Assembly: GCF_013141775.1 (NCBI RefSeq)
Contig: NZ_WHOB01000098.1
Span: forward strand, 1 to 64,000
Source of the DNA: Paenibacillus phytohabitans
GTDB taxonomy: Bacteria; Bacillota; Bacilli; Paenibacillales; Paenibacillaceae
Reading direction: 5' to 3'
Length of the DNA stretch: 64,000 nt
The position numbers were made by a program, and so were the translations under genes. Shown here in pieces: positions 36,824 through 45,901 of the stretch (the first letter of the stretch is position 1; every line of letters starts with the position of its first letter). The notes under the pieces are model-generated. The model searched no databases. It was not told the origin of the DNA and was given only the letters and a program-made list of their open reading frames with translations.

Positions 36824-37378
36824 CTAAGATTCCCCCCAGCGCTTCATCAGCTGATGGTCAATCCCGAGTGCGTCGAGGACGCGGGCATTCATGAAGTTCA
36901 CCAGCTCCCAGATCTCGGTCGGATGATTGTAAAAGCCCGGCGAAGCCGGCATGATATGCGCCCCCGCCCGGGCAATCCGCAGCATATTCTCCAGATGAAT
37001 TACATGGAGCGGGGTTTCGCGCGGAACGATAATCAGCCGCCGCTTCTCCTTAAGTACTACGCTGGCTGCCCGGCTAAGCAGGGTATCTCCCATGCCGTTA
37101 GCGATAGCTCCCAGCGTATTCATTGAACAGGGGATGATGACCATCCCGTCAGTCTTGAAGGATCCGCTGGCCACGGGTGCGAACAGATCCGTATTGGACA
37201 GCACAGTGGCATACCCGGCCAATTCCTGCATATCCGCACCGCACTCATATTTCATCACATTCTCTCCGGCACCTGTGGCGATGACATAGGTTTCAGCCCC
37301 AAGCTGATGCAGGCTGCGGATCAGGGAATAAGCGTAAATGGAGCCGCTGGCTCCGGTAATGCCGACGATAATTTTCAT
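36824..37378 (-). CDS. ubiX: UbiX-type flavin prenyltransferase
   Basis: 184-residue enzyme that prenylates FMN to give the cofactor of UbiD decarboxylases. Typical motifs: ITGASGS (7-13), the SGSF segment, DGMVIIPCSMNTLGAIANG, RRLIIVPRETPLHVIHLENM, and ASPGFYNHP. ATG follows AAAGGAG by 8 nt. It is separated from the UbiD-family gene by the importer operon, but both share the same leader element, which argues that they serve one enzyme. Confidence 0.95.
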   Translation of the reverse strand: MKIIVGITGASGSIYAYSLIRSLHQLGAETYVIATGAGENVMKYECGADMQELAGYATVLSNTDLFAPVASGSFKTDGMVIIPCSMNTLGAIANGMGDTLLSRAASVVLKEKRRLIIVPRETPLHVIHLENMLRIARAGAHIMPASPGFYNHPTEIWELVNFMNARVLDALGIDHQLMKRWGES

Positions 37379-37400
37379 GGCGTAAGCTCCTTTTGAAATG

Positions 37401-37481
37401 AAAAGAAGCCGCTGAACTAGAGGGGTATCCCTCTAATCAACGGCTTCCTTCAGTCTGTAAACAGAATTCGGGCAAACCTTA
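37401..37481 (-). promoter_or_regulatory. Conserved leader element with terminator upstream of ubiX
   Basis: In the transcript: TAAGGTTTGCCC, hairpin TTCTG-TTTA-CAGA, CTGAAG, then a terminator GAAGCCG/CGGCTTC with inner TAGAGGG/CCCTCTA and four Ts. It is the twin of the element before the UbiD gene. The outer stem, the two inner hairpins and the 5' TAAGGTTTGCCC stay in the same order while loops differ. It lies between the DUF2294 gene and ubiX. Confidence 0.72.
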
Positions 37482-37532
37482 GGCCTAATCAGCGCACCCA
37501 GAATACAATCCGGACGCCGCCGCTTCTACTTG

Positions 37533-37880
37533 TTATTCACTGATAATAATAGTGCTGGCCCAGCCTGTACCCGGATCATAATCCCGGAGTACACCGGTGA
37601 CGGGCAGATCCAGTTCATCGGCCAGCTTCTTCCGGAAGATCCGCTTGAACTCTTGATGTAGCGCAGCATCCACCGATTGCTTCAGCTCGGGATAGTTCTC
37701 TTCCAGCGCCCGCAGTGCAGTTACCCGCTGATGCTTCACCAGAAAGAGGATCATCGATTCGCCGGCGGCATCAATTCTCAGCTGTGTGACACCCACCCCA
37801 TACAGTTCCCTATGCACTTCATTGTAGCAGCGGGAGAGGCGCTTCTTGAATTCGTTGGAGGATAGAAGACTGTTTACCAT
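37533..37880 (-). CDS. DUF2294 family protein
   Basis: 115-residue soluble protein resembling the DUF2294 family: helical start (EFKKRLSRCYNEVHRELYGVGV), central LRIDAAGESMILFLVKHQRVTALRALEENYPE, and end VTGVLRDYDPGTGWASTIIISE. Function is unknown. I chose the ATG at 37880, 8 nt after GGAAGTGA; a GTG 12 nt upstream is possible. It is the first gene behind the GlnR/TnrA-type promoter and precedes ubiX, so it may belong to the same nitrogen response. Confidence 0.75.
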   Translation of the reverse strand: MVNSLLSSNEFKKRLSRCYNEVHRELYGVGVTQLRIDAAGESMILFLVKHQRVTALRALEENYPELKQSVDAALHQEFKRIFRKKLADELDLPVTGVLRDYDPGTGWASTIIISE

Positions 37881-37937
37881 CAAGAATATCACTTCCCTGT
37901 GTGAGATAATGCCGGATAATCAATGAAATTAACCCTA

Positions 37938-37989
37938 ATTATAGAGAATATCCGCAAAAAGTAAATGACCAATGTTACTTTATGTGACT
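37938..37989 (-). promoter_or_regulatory. GlnR/TnrA-type promoter of the DUF2294-ubiX unit
   Basis: Box TGTTACTTTATGTGACT (37973-37989, plus strand) fits the consensus at all but two fixed positions. On the minus strand -35 TTTACT (37960-37965) and -10 TATAAT (37938-37943) follow with a 16-bp spacer. Box, -35 and -10 spacing is identical to that at 28186-28237, including the flanking GTCATTTACTTTT. Confidence 0.82.
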
Positions 37990-38094
37990 CGGGTATCTGA
38001 TTAAGTTGTAATTCACATCATTGAACTTGTATGTTAGCATTATTTGTAATTCATTGGCTGACAAAATTTAGATTCGGGGATTGGAGCGAGGCTC

Positions 38095-39636
38095 ATGCTG
38101 AAAGTCATGATTGTTGACGATGAACCGTGGGTTCTTGAAGGACTTAGGACGATGGTCGACTGGGAGAAATCCGGTTACGAAGTATGCGCCGAAGCGCTTA
38201 GCGCTGTGGAGGCCCTCCGGTTAATTCAGGAGCATAAGCCGGACCTGCTGCTTACGGATATCAACCTTCCCGTAATGAACGGACTCGAGCTGATTGCTGC
38301 CGTGAAGGAAGTGATGGACCACCCGCCCAGATTCGTTATTCTGAGCGGATATGACGATTTCAATTATGCCCGCACTGCGCTGCGCCAGAAGGTGGATGGC
38401 TATCTGCTGAAGCCGGTCGATGATGAGGAGATCGGGGCGCTGCTCTTGAAGATCAAAGCTATCATCCAAAATGAAATCGCTTCCAGAGAGGAGGGCCGCA
38501 AGAAGCAAAACTTCCTGGTCCATAATCTGATCAACCGGTTCATTCAGGGGGAATGGAGCGAAGAGCTGGAGCGCGCAGCGGATAGGCTGATGGACCTTCA
38601 GCCTGAGACGGAGCTGCAGTGCATCCTTGCTGCTGCTGTATCAAGCGCAATGAGCCTGAATGAAGGGAATGGGGAAGGATTCCCGGGTGAGCTTGGCTAT
38701 GTCTTTCAGGACCCTGCGGGCAGGCCGGGTCTTATTGTGCGGTGTGCGGGGATGTCCTCCGAAGCCATTGAGGCAGCCGCCGCCCAGGTGCAGAAGGCAC
38801 AGTCGGAGAAGCTTGGCGTTCCTGTGGCCGTACTGATCAGCGGCAAGCGGAAAGGGGCGCGCTCCATCCAGGAATTGTACACACAGAGCCTTGAGGTCTG
38901 GGGATTGAAGTACCGCAGGGAGAAGGGCGGAATCTTCTACTATAACGACCTGGGAGCAAAGGGCCAGTCCCTGGAATTAGCTGAAGGGCACTTCACCTGT
39001 GTGCTGGAGAAGGTCAAGGCAGGCGAGACCGGGCAGATTCTGAGTTGTGTCAGGGAAGCGTTCGCTGCCATTACGGCCAAGCCGCTGAAGATCGATGCTG
39101 CCCAGGCCGAGGTGGCTCATCTGGAGATGACCTTATGCCGTAGCATCGCTGAAATGCAGGGAGATCCCGACCGAATCATGAACGCGATGCGGACGGAGTA
39201 TGGCAATCTGGGCGGGCTCGCGGATTATTACAGGCTGAGTCTGTATGTGGACAAGCTCTGCCTGCAGGCAGCGGCTTATCTGGCTGAATTACGGGCGGAT
39301 AATGAAGGGAACACGATCTATAATGTCATTCAGTACGTGGATCTTGAATTCCGGAGCAAGCTGCAGCTTCAGGATATTGCCAAGCAGTTTCATATGAACT
39401 CGGCCTATTTGGGCCAGCTGTTCCGTAAGGAAACGGGCCGGAGCTTCAGCGATTATCTGAATGAGAAGCGGATTGAAGCGGCCAAGGGCCTGCTTAAGCG
39501 CACCCAGCTCAAGATATCGGATATTGCACTGCAGGTGGGCTTTTCGAATACGGATTATTTTATCGACAAGTTCAAGGGGAGGGTTGGTTCTTCACCTTCA
39601 GTCTACAAGAATGCCAATAAGAACAAGCAGCTCTGA
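38095..39636 (+). CDS. YesN-type response regulator, AraC output
   Basis: 513 residues: receiver domain with phosphorylation site D55 (LLTDINLP), FVILSGYDDF and K in LLKPVDD; a long central region; and a C-terminal AraC double helix-turn-helix (LQLQDIAKQFHMNSAYLGQLFRKETG, ISDIALQVGFSNTDYFIDKFK). Typical partner of YesM kinases in carbohydrate regulation. The kinase gene begins 20 nt downstream. Confidence 0.95.
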   Translation: MLKVMIVDDEPWVLEGLRTMVDWEKSGYEVCAEALSAVEALRLIQEHKPDLLLTDINLPVMNGLELIAAVKEVMDHPPRFVILSGYDDFNYARTALRQKVDGYLLKPVDDEEIGALLLKIKAIIQNEIASREEGRKKQNFLVHNLINRFIQGEWSEELERAADRLMDLQPETELQCILAAAVSSAMSLNEGNGEGFPGELGYVFQDPAGRPGLIVRCAGMSSEAIEAAAAQVQKAQSEKLGVPVAVLISGKRKGARSIQELYTQSLEVWGLKYRREKGGIFYYNDLGAKGQSLELAEGHFTCVLEKVKAGETGQILSCVREAFAAITAKPLKIDAAQAEVAHLEMTLCRSIAEMQGDPDRIMNAMRTEYGNLGGLADYYRLSLYVDKLCLQAAAYLAELRADNEGNTIYNVIQYVDLEFRSKLQLQDIAKQFHMNSAYLGQLFRKETGRSFSDYLNEKRIEAAKGLLKRTQLKISDIALQVGFSNTDYFIDKFKGRVGSSPSVYKNANKNKQL

Positions 39637-39656
39637 GAAAGCCGGGTGCATAAGGC

Positions 39657-41480
39657 ATGTGGAGAAAAAGATTCAAATTCACGACGATTGTTAACGATAT
39701 CCCGCTCAATTATAAGTTCTACCTGATTTATATTGTCGGTGTACTTCTGCCTATAATGGTGCTTAATCTTGTATTTCTGGACCGGATTACGGATCTTATC
39801 AAATCCAGAGAACAGCAGAACCTGGAGATTTCCCTGGAGCGGGCGCGCAAGGATATTCTTGATTTCATCGAAGGGGGGGTCTCCGTCGGATATGCATTGT
39901 CTACGGATAAGAATCTGTACGAGATGCTGGACCGCACCTACACGGACTCTATAGAATTCTATAATATGTTCGACGAACAGCTGAGGGACCGGATGAACAG
40001 CTACATGCCTGTTAACAACCAGCTGGAGCGGATCAGCATCTACACAGACAACCGCACCATTGTATCCGGCGGGAATTACCAGGTCATGAATGACAAGGTA
40101 TGGGCCAGCGACTGGTATAGACAGGCGAAGAATGCGAGTACCCAGGTGTTTGTGACCGCCTACCGGACGAGTGAGAACAAGAATCTGGCATCGTCAATCC
40201 CTACGCTAAGTGTGGTAGAAACGATGGATAATTACAGAAATTTGAATAAGTATGAGAAGGTGCTGCGCATTGATCTGGATCTTAATGAGATCTACGACAT
40301 TATTGTCCGGGAGAAGGATTACTTAAGCCTCTACCTCATCAATGAGCAGAACAAGATTGTCATGTCAGCGGACAGCGGCTATCAGCGGCTCACCAAAGAG
40401 CCCTATCCCTTATTCGATCAGCTGGGTAACGGTCAAGGTCAGGAGGAGGATGTTCGGATAGTACCTGTGGGTACGGCCAACTATCTCAAAGGCTGGAGAA
40501 TTGCCGGAATCACCCAGGGTGAGCGGATTTCCCAGGCGATTCTGGATATACGTCTATACGCGGCTGCGCTGGCAACAACGCTTACGCTGCTGACCAGCGG
40601 ATTCATCTATATTATGCTGCGCTCTTACAATTACCGGGTGAAACGCCTGTCCCGTCATATGCAAAAGGTGTCAAACGAGAAGTTTGAGCTGATCACCATC
40701 GATGAGGGACGGGATGAGATCGGCGGCTTAATCCGCAATTTCAACCGGATGACCTCCAGAATCCACTCGCTGATCAACGATGTGTATAAGCTGGAGATCC
40801 AGAGCAAGAATCTGGAGATGGAGCGCGTCAGGGCGGAGCTGAACTTCCTGCAGAGCCAGATGAACCCCCATTTTCTGTTCAATACGCTGAATGCGATTCT
40901 GGTGGTCTGCACCAAGAACAAGTATTCCGATGTAACGGATATTGTGAAAAGCCTGTCGAAGCTGCTGCGCAGGCTGCTCAGCTGGAAGGAAGACCTGGTG
41001 TCGGTGCAGGAGGAGATCACATTCATCGAGATGTATCTCAAAATCGAGAAATTCAGGTTCAGGGATAAATTCGACTATGTTTTTGAGATTGATGAGCAGT
41101 CACTGAAATATAAAATTCCGAAGCTGAGCATGCAGCCGCTGGTCGAGAACTCCTGCAAGCATGGATTGCAGACGATTGAAGGGCTTGGCATTATCCGGGT
41201 GAGCACGGCAGTGCTGGATAACAGGCTGCAGATTAGCGTATCGGATAACGGCAAAGGCATAGAGCCGGATAAGCTTAAAGAGCTGCTGTTTGCCATCCGC
41301 AAGGAGGACTCCTCCGGGGCCAATATCGGAATCCGCAACGTCTACCGCAGGCTGGAGCTATATTATGCCGATCAGGTGCGCTTCGAGATATCCAGCACAC
41401 CGGGTCTGGGGACCTTAGTCACCTTCGGCATTCCGCTCAGGCTGCTGGAGATGAATCATCCCTTGGAAGGCGAGGTGTAA
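39657..41480 (+). CDS. YesM-type sensor histidine kinase
   Basis: 607-residue membrane kinase: transmembrane helix about 20-40, dCache-like extracellular sensor, second helix about 300-322, HAMP domain, HisKA_5-type H405 (QMNPHFLFNTLNA), and an ATPase domain with N-box PLVENSCKHGL and G-box DNGKGIE. It probably senses an oligosaccharide such as a xylan fragment, given the xylanase and importer downstream. It stands between two response regulator genes. Confidence 0.94.
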   Translation: MWRKRFKFTTIVNDIPLNYKFYLIYIVGVLLPIMVLNLVFLDRITDLIKSREQQNLEISLERARKDILDFIEGGVSVGYALSTDKNLYEMLDRTYTDSIEFYNMFDEQLRDRMNSYMPVNNQLERISIYTDNRTIVSGGNYQVMNDKVWASDWYRQAKNASTQVFVTAYRTSENKNLASSIPTLSVVETMDNYRNLNKYEKVLRIDLDLNEIYDIIVREKDYLSLYLINEQNKIVMSADSGYQRLTKEPYPLFDQLGNGQGQEEDVRIVPVGTANYLKGWRIAGITQGERISQAILDIRLYAAALATTLTLLTSGFIYIMLRSYNYRVKRLSRHMQKVSNEKFELITIDEGRDEIGGLIRNFNRMTSRIHSLINDVYKLEIQSKNLEMERVRAELNFLQSQMNPHFLFNTLNAILVVCTKNKYSDVTDIVKSLSKLLRRLLSWKEDLVSVQEEITFIEMYLKIEKFRFRDKFDYVFEIDEQSLKYKIPKLSMQPLVENSCKHGLQTIEGLGIIRVSTAVLDNRLQISVSDNGKGIEPDKLKELLFAIRKEDSSGANIGIRNVYRRLELYYADQVRFEISSTPGLGTLVTFGIPLRLLEMNHPLEGEV

Positions 41481-41483
41481 CCA

Positions 41484-43028
41484 ATGAAATACAAAGTATT
41501 ATTAATTGATGATGAGCCGAGCGCCATTGAAGGTATGCAGCTGTGGATTGATTGGGAGGAACTCGGCTTCGAGCTGTGCGGAACCTGCGGCAACGGCCGG
41601 GAGGGGCTGCGGCTGATGAAGCTGCTGGAGCCGGACCTGGTGATTACAGATGTGAACATGCCGCTCATGAATGGTTTGGAGATGATAGAGGCCTGGCAAG
41701 AGCAGGAGGCCGGCAGACCCAAGTTCGTGATTCTGAGCGGCTACAGTGAATTTGAATATGCCCGGACGGCCATCAGCTACGGAATCAGCCATTATCTGCT
41801 GAAGCCGGTCTTTCCGGAGGAGGCTGCTGAGGAATTGCGGGAAATTCATCAGGAGCTGGAACAGGAAGCGAACCGCAGAATGATTCATGAGATTGCCTCT
41901 GAAGAAGAGGCGGTGGCCTTGATCAGAGGACTGCTGTACGGGAAAAAAGCAGACCCGGAGCTTCAGGAGCTGCTGGATCGCCTGCCTGGCTTTCAGGGGG
42001 TCGGCATCTGGAATCTTTGTCTGATTCAGACTGTCCCGGAGCTGTATGCAGAGCTGCGGGGAAGGGCGGCTGCCCTGCTGGCCGCCTATCCGGCCATGGT
42101 GATGATGGATCTGGAGGCGGGCATACTCGGGATTGTATACGGTATGCCGGCAGACAGACCTGAAGGCGGCACCATAGAAGAGGGGCTGAATATCCTCCGG
42201 CAGGAATACGGCAGCGGACAGATATATATGGCCATTGGAGCCCCTGAGGACTCCCTGCCGGGGATTGCGGAGAGTTACCGCAGTGCCAAAGAGGCTTTGC
42301 AGCATTTTTTCTATAATCCTGAGTATGCCGGGATTCTGGCTTACCGCGGGATACAGGGCCATTCCTTCAGCTATCATTATGACCATATCCGGCTGATGGA
42401 TGCCCTGCTTGATTCTGTTAATCTGCTCGATGCGGACAGTTACCGCAGAGCGCTGGAGGAAGCGGACCGCAGCTTCCGTGCACAGCAGGTGGCGCCGGAG
42501 GTGGTTCGGAAAATTGTGATTCATCTCATGTACCGGATCACCGAGCTCGCGCCCGGGGCGGAGGACGGAGGCGGGGAGCAGGGGGCGGCAGGGTCTGGAA
42601 TCGCGGAGATCCAGCAGGCCATGATCCCGCTGGATGAACTGCTTAGCCGCTTATTATTATGCGGTGAAATGGCAATTGATCTCCTGATGCGTGAGCAGAA
42701 TCAAAAGTCGCATGGCATTGTGCAGGAGATTAACGAGTATATCAGTGCGCATTTTCAGGAGAGTCTGAGCATTCAGAAGCTGGCAGAGGTCTTCTTCCTG
42801 CATCCCGTCTATCTGGGGCAATTGCTGATTAAGAAGAACGGCATGACCTTCAATGAGCAGCTGCATCAGCTGCGGATTCAGGAGGCGGCGGTTCTGCTGC
42901 GCGGCAGCAAGCTGAAGCTCTCGGAGATAGCTGAACGTGTAGGTTATGTCAATTACGGCCAGTTTTTGAAACGGTTCGAAAAGGAGATGCACATGGGTCC
43001 GAATGAGTACCGCCATGCAAAGTTCTAA
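41484..43028 (+). CDS. Second YesN-type response regulator, AraC output
   Basis: 514 residues, same plan as the gene two places upstream: phosphorylation site D56 (VITDVNMP), FVILSGYSEF, LLKPVFPEE, and a C-terminal AraC domain (LSIQKLAEVFFLHPVYLGQLLIKKNG, LSEIAERVGYVNYGQFLKRFEKEM). It starts 3 nt after the kinase stop. The receiver regions differ enough that the two regulators are paralogues, not a recent copy. Confidence 0.94.
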   Translation: MKYKVLLIDDEPSAIEGMQLWIDWEELGFELCGTCGNGREGLRLMKLLEPDLVITDVNMPLMNGLEMIEAWQEQEAGRPKFVILSGYSEFEYARTAISYGISHYLLKPVFPEEAAEELREIHQELEQEANRRMIHEIASEEEAVALIRGLLYGKKADPELQELLDRLPGFQGVGIWNLCLIQTVPELYAELRGRAAALLAAYPAMVMMDLEAGILGIVYGMPADRPEGGTIEEGLNILRQEYGSGQIYMAIGAPEDSLPGIAESYRSAKEALQHFFYNPEYAGILAYRGIQGHSFSYHYDHIRLMDALLDSVNLLDADSYRRALEEADRSFRAQQVAPEVVRKIVIHLMYRITELAPGAEDGGGEQGAAGSGIAEIQQAMIPLDELLSRLLLCGEMAIDLLMREQNQKSHGIVQEINEYISAHFQESLSIQKLAEVFFLHPVYLGQLLIKKNGMTFNEQLHQLRIQEAAVLLRGSKLKLSEIAERVGYVNYGQFLKRFEKEMHMGPNEYRHAKF

Positions 43029-43083
43029 ACTTTTATGGGGGTATATCTTTAATTCGGTCGTATTTTAGCAGTCGGATCACCTC

Positions 43084-43110
43084 TATAATTCATATATGTA
43101 AGTGCTTACA
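43084..43110 (+). promoter_or_regulatory. Promoter -10 and CcpA cre-like operator before the xylan importer
   Basis: TATAAT (43084-43089) is followed by TGTAAGTGCTTACA (43097-43110), an inverted repeat that differs from the catabolite-response element TGWAANCGNTNWCA by one base in the central CG. Placed at the expected start site, it would repress by blocking initiation when preferred sugars are present. No good -35 is seen, as expected if the regulators upstream activate. Confidence 0.72.
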
Positions 43111-43142
43111 AATTAAAGACCAACACATTATGGAGGTGCTTT

Positions 43143-44834
43143 ATGGGGGGCAAGTCGAAAGCGATGTACAAGTTTTCCCTGATTGTTCTGTTATCCCTAA
43201 GCTTTACGCTATCCGGCTGCGGGGGCAACAACAACAATACTGCGGGCAAAGCTGAAGAGACAACTGCGGCAGGAACTGCTTCAGCTAACACAGAAGGAAA
43301 GATAGAACCCTTTAAGGTAAGCGTATTCATTGGTGCAGCTGGACAACAGCCGACACCGGACAACAAAATTTACAAGAAGATCAAGGAAGAAACCGGAGCC
43401 AGCTTCGATATGGAATTCCTGGCTGGTGACATTAACCAGAAGCTGGGCGTTATGATTGCCGGCCAGGATTACCCGGACCTCATGACCGGGAATACCAAGC
43501 TTACAGCAGCAGGGGCTTATATTCCGCTGGAAGACCTGATTGAAGAGCATGCGCCAAATTTGAAAGCGCATTATGCCGAATATTGGAACATGATGAAGGA
43601 CCCGAACGACGGCCATATTTATATCCTGCCTAACTACGGTGTGTACAATGGTAAGGTCAACAGCTCCTGGTATTCGGGACCTGCCTTCTGGATTCAAAAA
43701 GCTGTCCTCAAGGAATTCAATTATCCGCAGGTGAAGACACTGGACCAATACTTTGACCTGATTGAGCAGTATAAGGCGAAATATCCTAAAATCGACGGAA
43801 GCCCGACGATCGGGTTCGAAATCCTGAACTATGACTGGAAAAACTGGGGTCTGTTCAATGCGCCGCAGCATCTGATCGGCCATCCAAATGATGGCGGTGT
43901 CGTTGTCAATGACGGCGTAGCTGAAGTGTTTGCAAACAAAGATTATGCGAAGCAATACTACCAGAAGCTGAATGAAATCAACCAGAAGGGTCTGATTGAT
44001 AAAGAGACCTTTGTACAGAATTATGACCAGTATATGGCAAAGCTGTCCAGCGGAACCGTTCTGGGGATGTTCGACCAGCACTGGAACTTCAACGCTGCTG
44101 AGGATTCTCTGACTACCCAAGGTAAAATTGAACGCACCTATGTCGGTCTTCCGCTCGTATACGACGAGTCGACCAAAGACTACTACCGCGATCTTGCCGT
44201 CCTTAACCTTAACAACGGCTTCGGTATCAGCATCAATGCCAAAAATGCCGTACAGATCATCAAGCTGCTCGACACTCTGATCCAGGAAGACTGGCAGAAA
44301 ACGTTCTCCTGGGGTGTGGAAGGCGAAGATTATATCGTGGAGAACGGCAGATTTATGAGAACCCAGGAGCAGCGTGACAATGCAGCCGATGCCACCTGGC
44401 AGCTGGCCAATAAAGCCAAAGCGATGTTTGATTACCTGCCCAAAACCGAAGGAAGCTTCAGTGACGGCAACTCAACGGATGCTGCTGCACAGCCGGAAGA
44501 ATACAAAGCGGGTCTGAAGCCTTTTGACAAGGAAGTGCTTGATGCCTATGGCTTTGACTCTTACGTGGACTTCTTCAGTGAACCACCTGCCAACCCGGTC
44601 TATTATCCTGCCTGGTCCATCGACTTAATTGAAGGATCGGATGCCAAAATAGCCAGTACCAAGCTGAATGAACTGCAGACCAAGTTCCTGCCTAAAGCCA
44701 TCCTTGCCGACCCGGCAGATTTCGATTCCGTATGGACCGATTACACCGGACAGATCGAAAAGGCTAATGTGAAGGCATATGAAGACAAGATCAATGAGCA
44801 GATTAAGTGGAGAATTGAGAACTGGAGTAAATAA
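43143..44834 (+). CDS. Oligosaccharide ABC transporter binding lipoprotein (LplA-type)
   Basis: 563-residue lipoprotein: signal peptide and lipobox TLSGC near residue 27, then a type I solute-binding fold. Similar in size and context to the LplA protein of the aldouronate/xylooligosaccharide cluster of Paenibacillus. ATG follows GGAGGTG by 4-6 nt. It is followed by two permeases and an intracellular GH10 xylanase, so xylo-oligosaccharides are the likely ligand. Confidence 0.92.
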   Translation: MGGKSKAMYKFSLIVLLSLSFTLSGCGGNNNNTAGKAEETTAAGTASANTEGKIEPFKVSVFIGAAGQQPTPDNKIYKKIKEETGASFDMEFLAGDINQKLGVMIAGQDYPDLMTGNTKLTAAGAYIPLEDLIEEHAPNLKAHYAEYWNMMKDPNDGHIYILPNYGVYNGKVNSSWYSGPAFWIQKAVLKEFNYPQVKTLDQYFDLIEQYKAKYPKIDGSPTIGFEILNYDWKNWGLFNAPQHLIGHPNDGGVVVNDGVAEVFANKDYAKQYYQKLNEINQKGLIDKETFVQNYDQYMAKLSSGTVLGMFDQHWNFNAAEDSLTTQGKIERTYVGLPLVYDESTKDYYRDLAVLNLNNGFGISINAKNAVQIIKLLDTLIQEDWQKTFSWGVEGEDYIVENGRFMRTQEQRDNAADATWQLANKAKAMFDYLPKTEGSFSDGNSTDAAAQPEEYKAGLKPFDKEVLDAYGFDSYVDFFSEPPANPVYYPAWSIDLIEGSDAKIASTKLNELQTKFLPKAILADPADFDSVWTDYTGQIEKANVKAYEDKINEQIKWRIENWSK

Positions 44835-44860
44835 CGGAACGCTGTTTCCGGGATCAGAAG

Positions 44861-44886
44861 GTGGAGGGCCGATCAGGGCCTTCCAC
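44861..44886 (+). other. Intercistronic hairpin after the binding-protein gene
   Basis: GTGGAGGGCC pairs with GGCCTTCCAC (one G-T pair). There is no T run, so it more likely stabilises the upstream mRNA than terminates it. Confidence 0.7.
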
Positions 44887-44923
44887 TTGCTAAATTAATT
44901 TCATGGAGTAGGAGACAACGAAT

Positions 44924-45901
44924 ATGGATGAGACCCTAGAAATAGATACTGTCGTCCGGCATCCGAAGAAGAACCGAAAGAAGAAAAAAAAGCCGATTAC
45001 CTGGCGTTTGATCAAAAACCAGAATCAGCTTATTTGGATGTCTGTGCCTTTGATGCTCTACATTATTCTTTTTGCCTATGTTCCCGTTTGGGGCTGGACC
45101 ATGGCCTTTCAGAATTACAAGCCGGCGAAGTCCTTCGGTGAACAGGAATGGGTGGGACTCAAGCAATTCAGGTTTCTGTTTACAGATGATAACTTCATTC
45201 GTGTACTGCGCAACACGCTGGCGATGGGGCTTATCAATCTGATTCTCGGTTTTGTTACAGCCATCGTGCTTGCGCTGCTGCTGAATGAAATCAAGAAGGT
45301 CTTCTGGAAAAGGACCGTGCAGACAATCTCTTACCTGCCCCACTTCCTGTCCTGGATTATCGTTACCGGCATTGTGGCCACCTCGCTCTCCATTAACGAC
45401 GGGATTGTAAATATCGTTCTGATGAAGCTGCATCTGATTAAAGAGCCGATTCTATGGCTCAGTGAGGGAAAGTACTTCTGGGGAATCGTAGGGGCTTCGC
45501 ATGTGTGGAAGGAAGTGGGCTGGAATACCATTATTTATCTGGCGGCCATTGCCTCCATTGACCCGGCCCTTTATGAAGCTGCCGAAATTGACGGTGCTAA
45601 CCGTTACAAGAAGATGATGTTTGTAACCCTGCCTGGTATCAAAGCAACGATCGTAATTCTGATGATTATGTCCATAGGACATGTCCTGGAAGCAGGCTTT
45701 GAAGTGCAGTATCTGCTCGGCAACGGGCTGGTAGTGGACTGGGCGGAGACGATAGATATCTTCGTGCTTAAATACGGGCTTGCCCAAGGGAATTATTCAC
45801 TCGCCACTGCGGGCGGGATTTTCAAAACAGTTGTCAGTGTAACCTTGCTGCTTATGGCTAATGGAATTTCCAAGCGGCTTGGGGAAGAGAGGTTGTTATA
45901 A
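44924..45901 (+). CDS. Oligosaccharide ABC permease (LplB-type)
   Basis: 325-residue permease with a basic cytoplasmic N-terminus (KKNRKKKKK), six predicted helices and the EAA loop YEAAEIDGANRYKKMMFVTLP. ATG follows TAGGAGA. It overlaps the next permease by 1 nt. Confidence 0.94.
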   Translation: MDETLEIDTVVRHPKKNRKKKKKPITWRLIKNQNQLIWMSVPLMLYIILFAYVPVWGWTMAFQNYKPAKSFGEQEWVGLKQFRFLFTDDNFIRVLRNTLAMGLINLILGFVTAIVLALLLNEIKKVFWKRTVQTISYLPHFLSWIIVTGIVATSLSINDGIVNIVLMKLHLIKEPILWLSEGKYFWGIVGASHVWKEVGWNTIIYLAAIASIDPALYEAAEIDGANRYKKMMFVTLPGIKATIVILMIMSIGHVLEAGFEVQYLLGNGLVVDWAETIDIFVLKYGLAQGNYSLATAGGIFKTVVSVTLLLMANGISKRLGEERLL

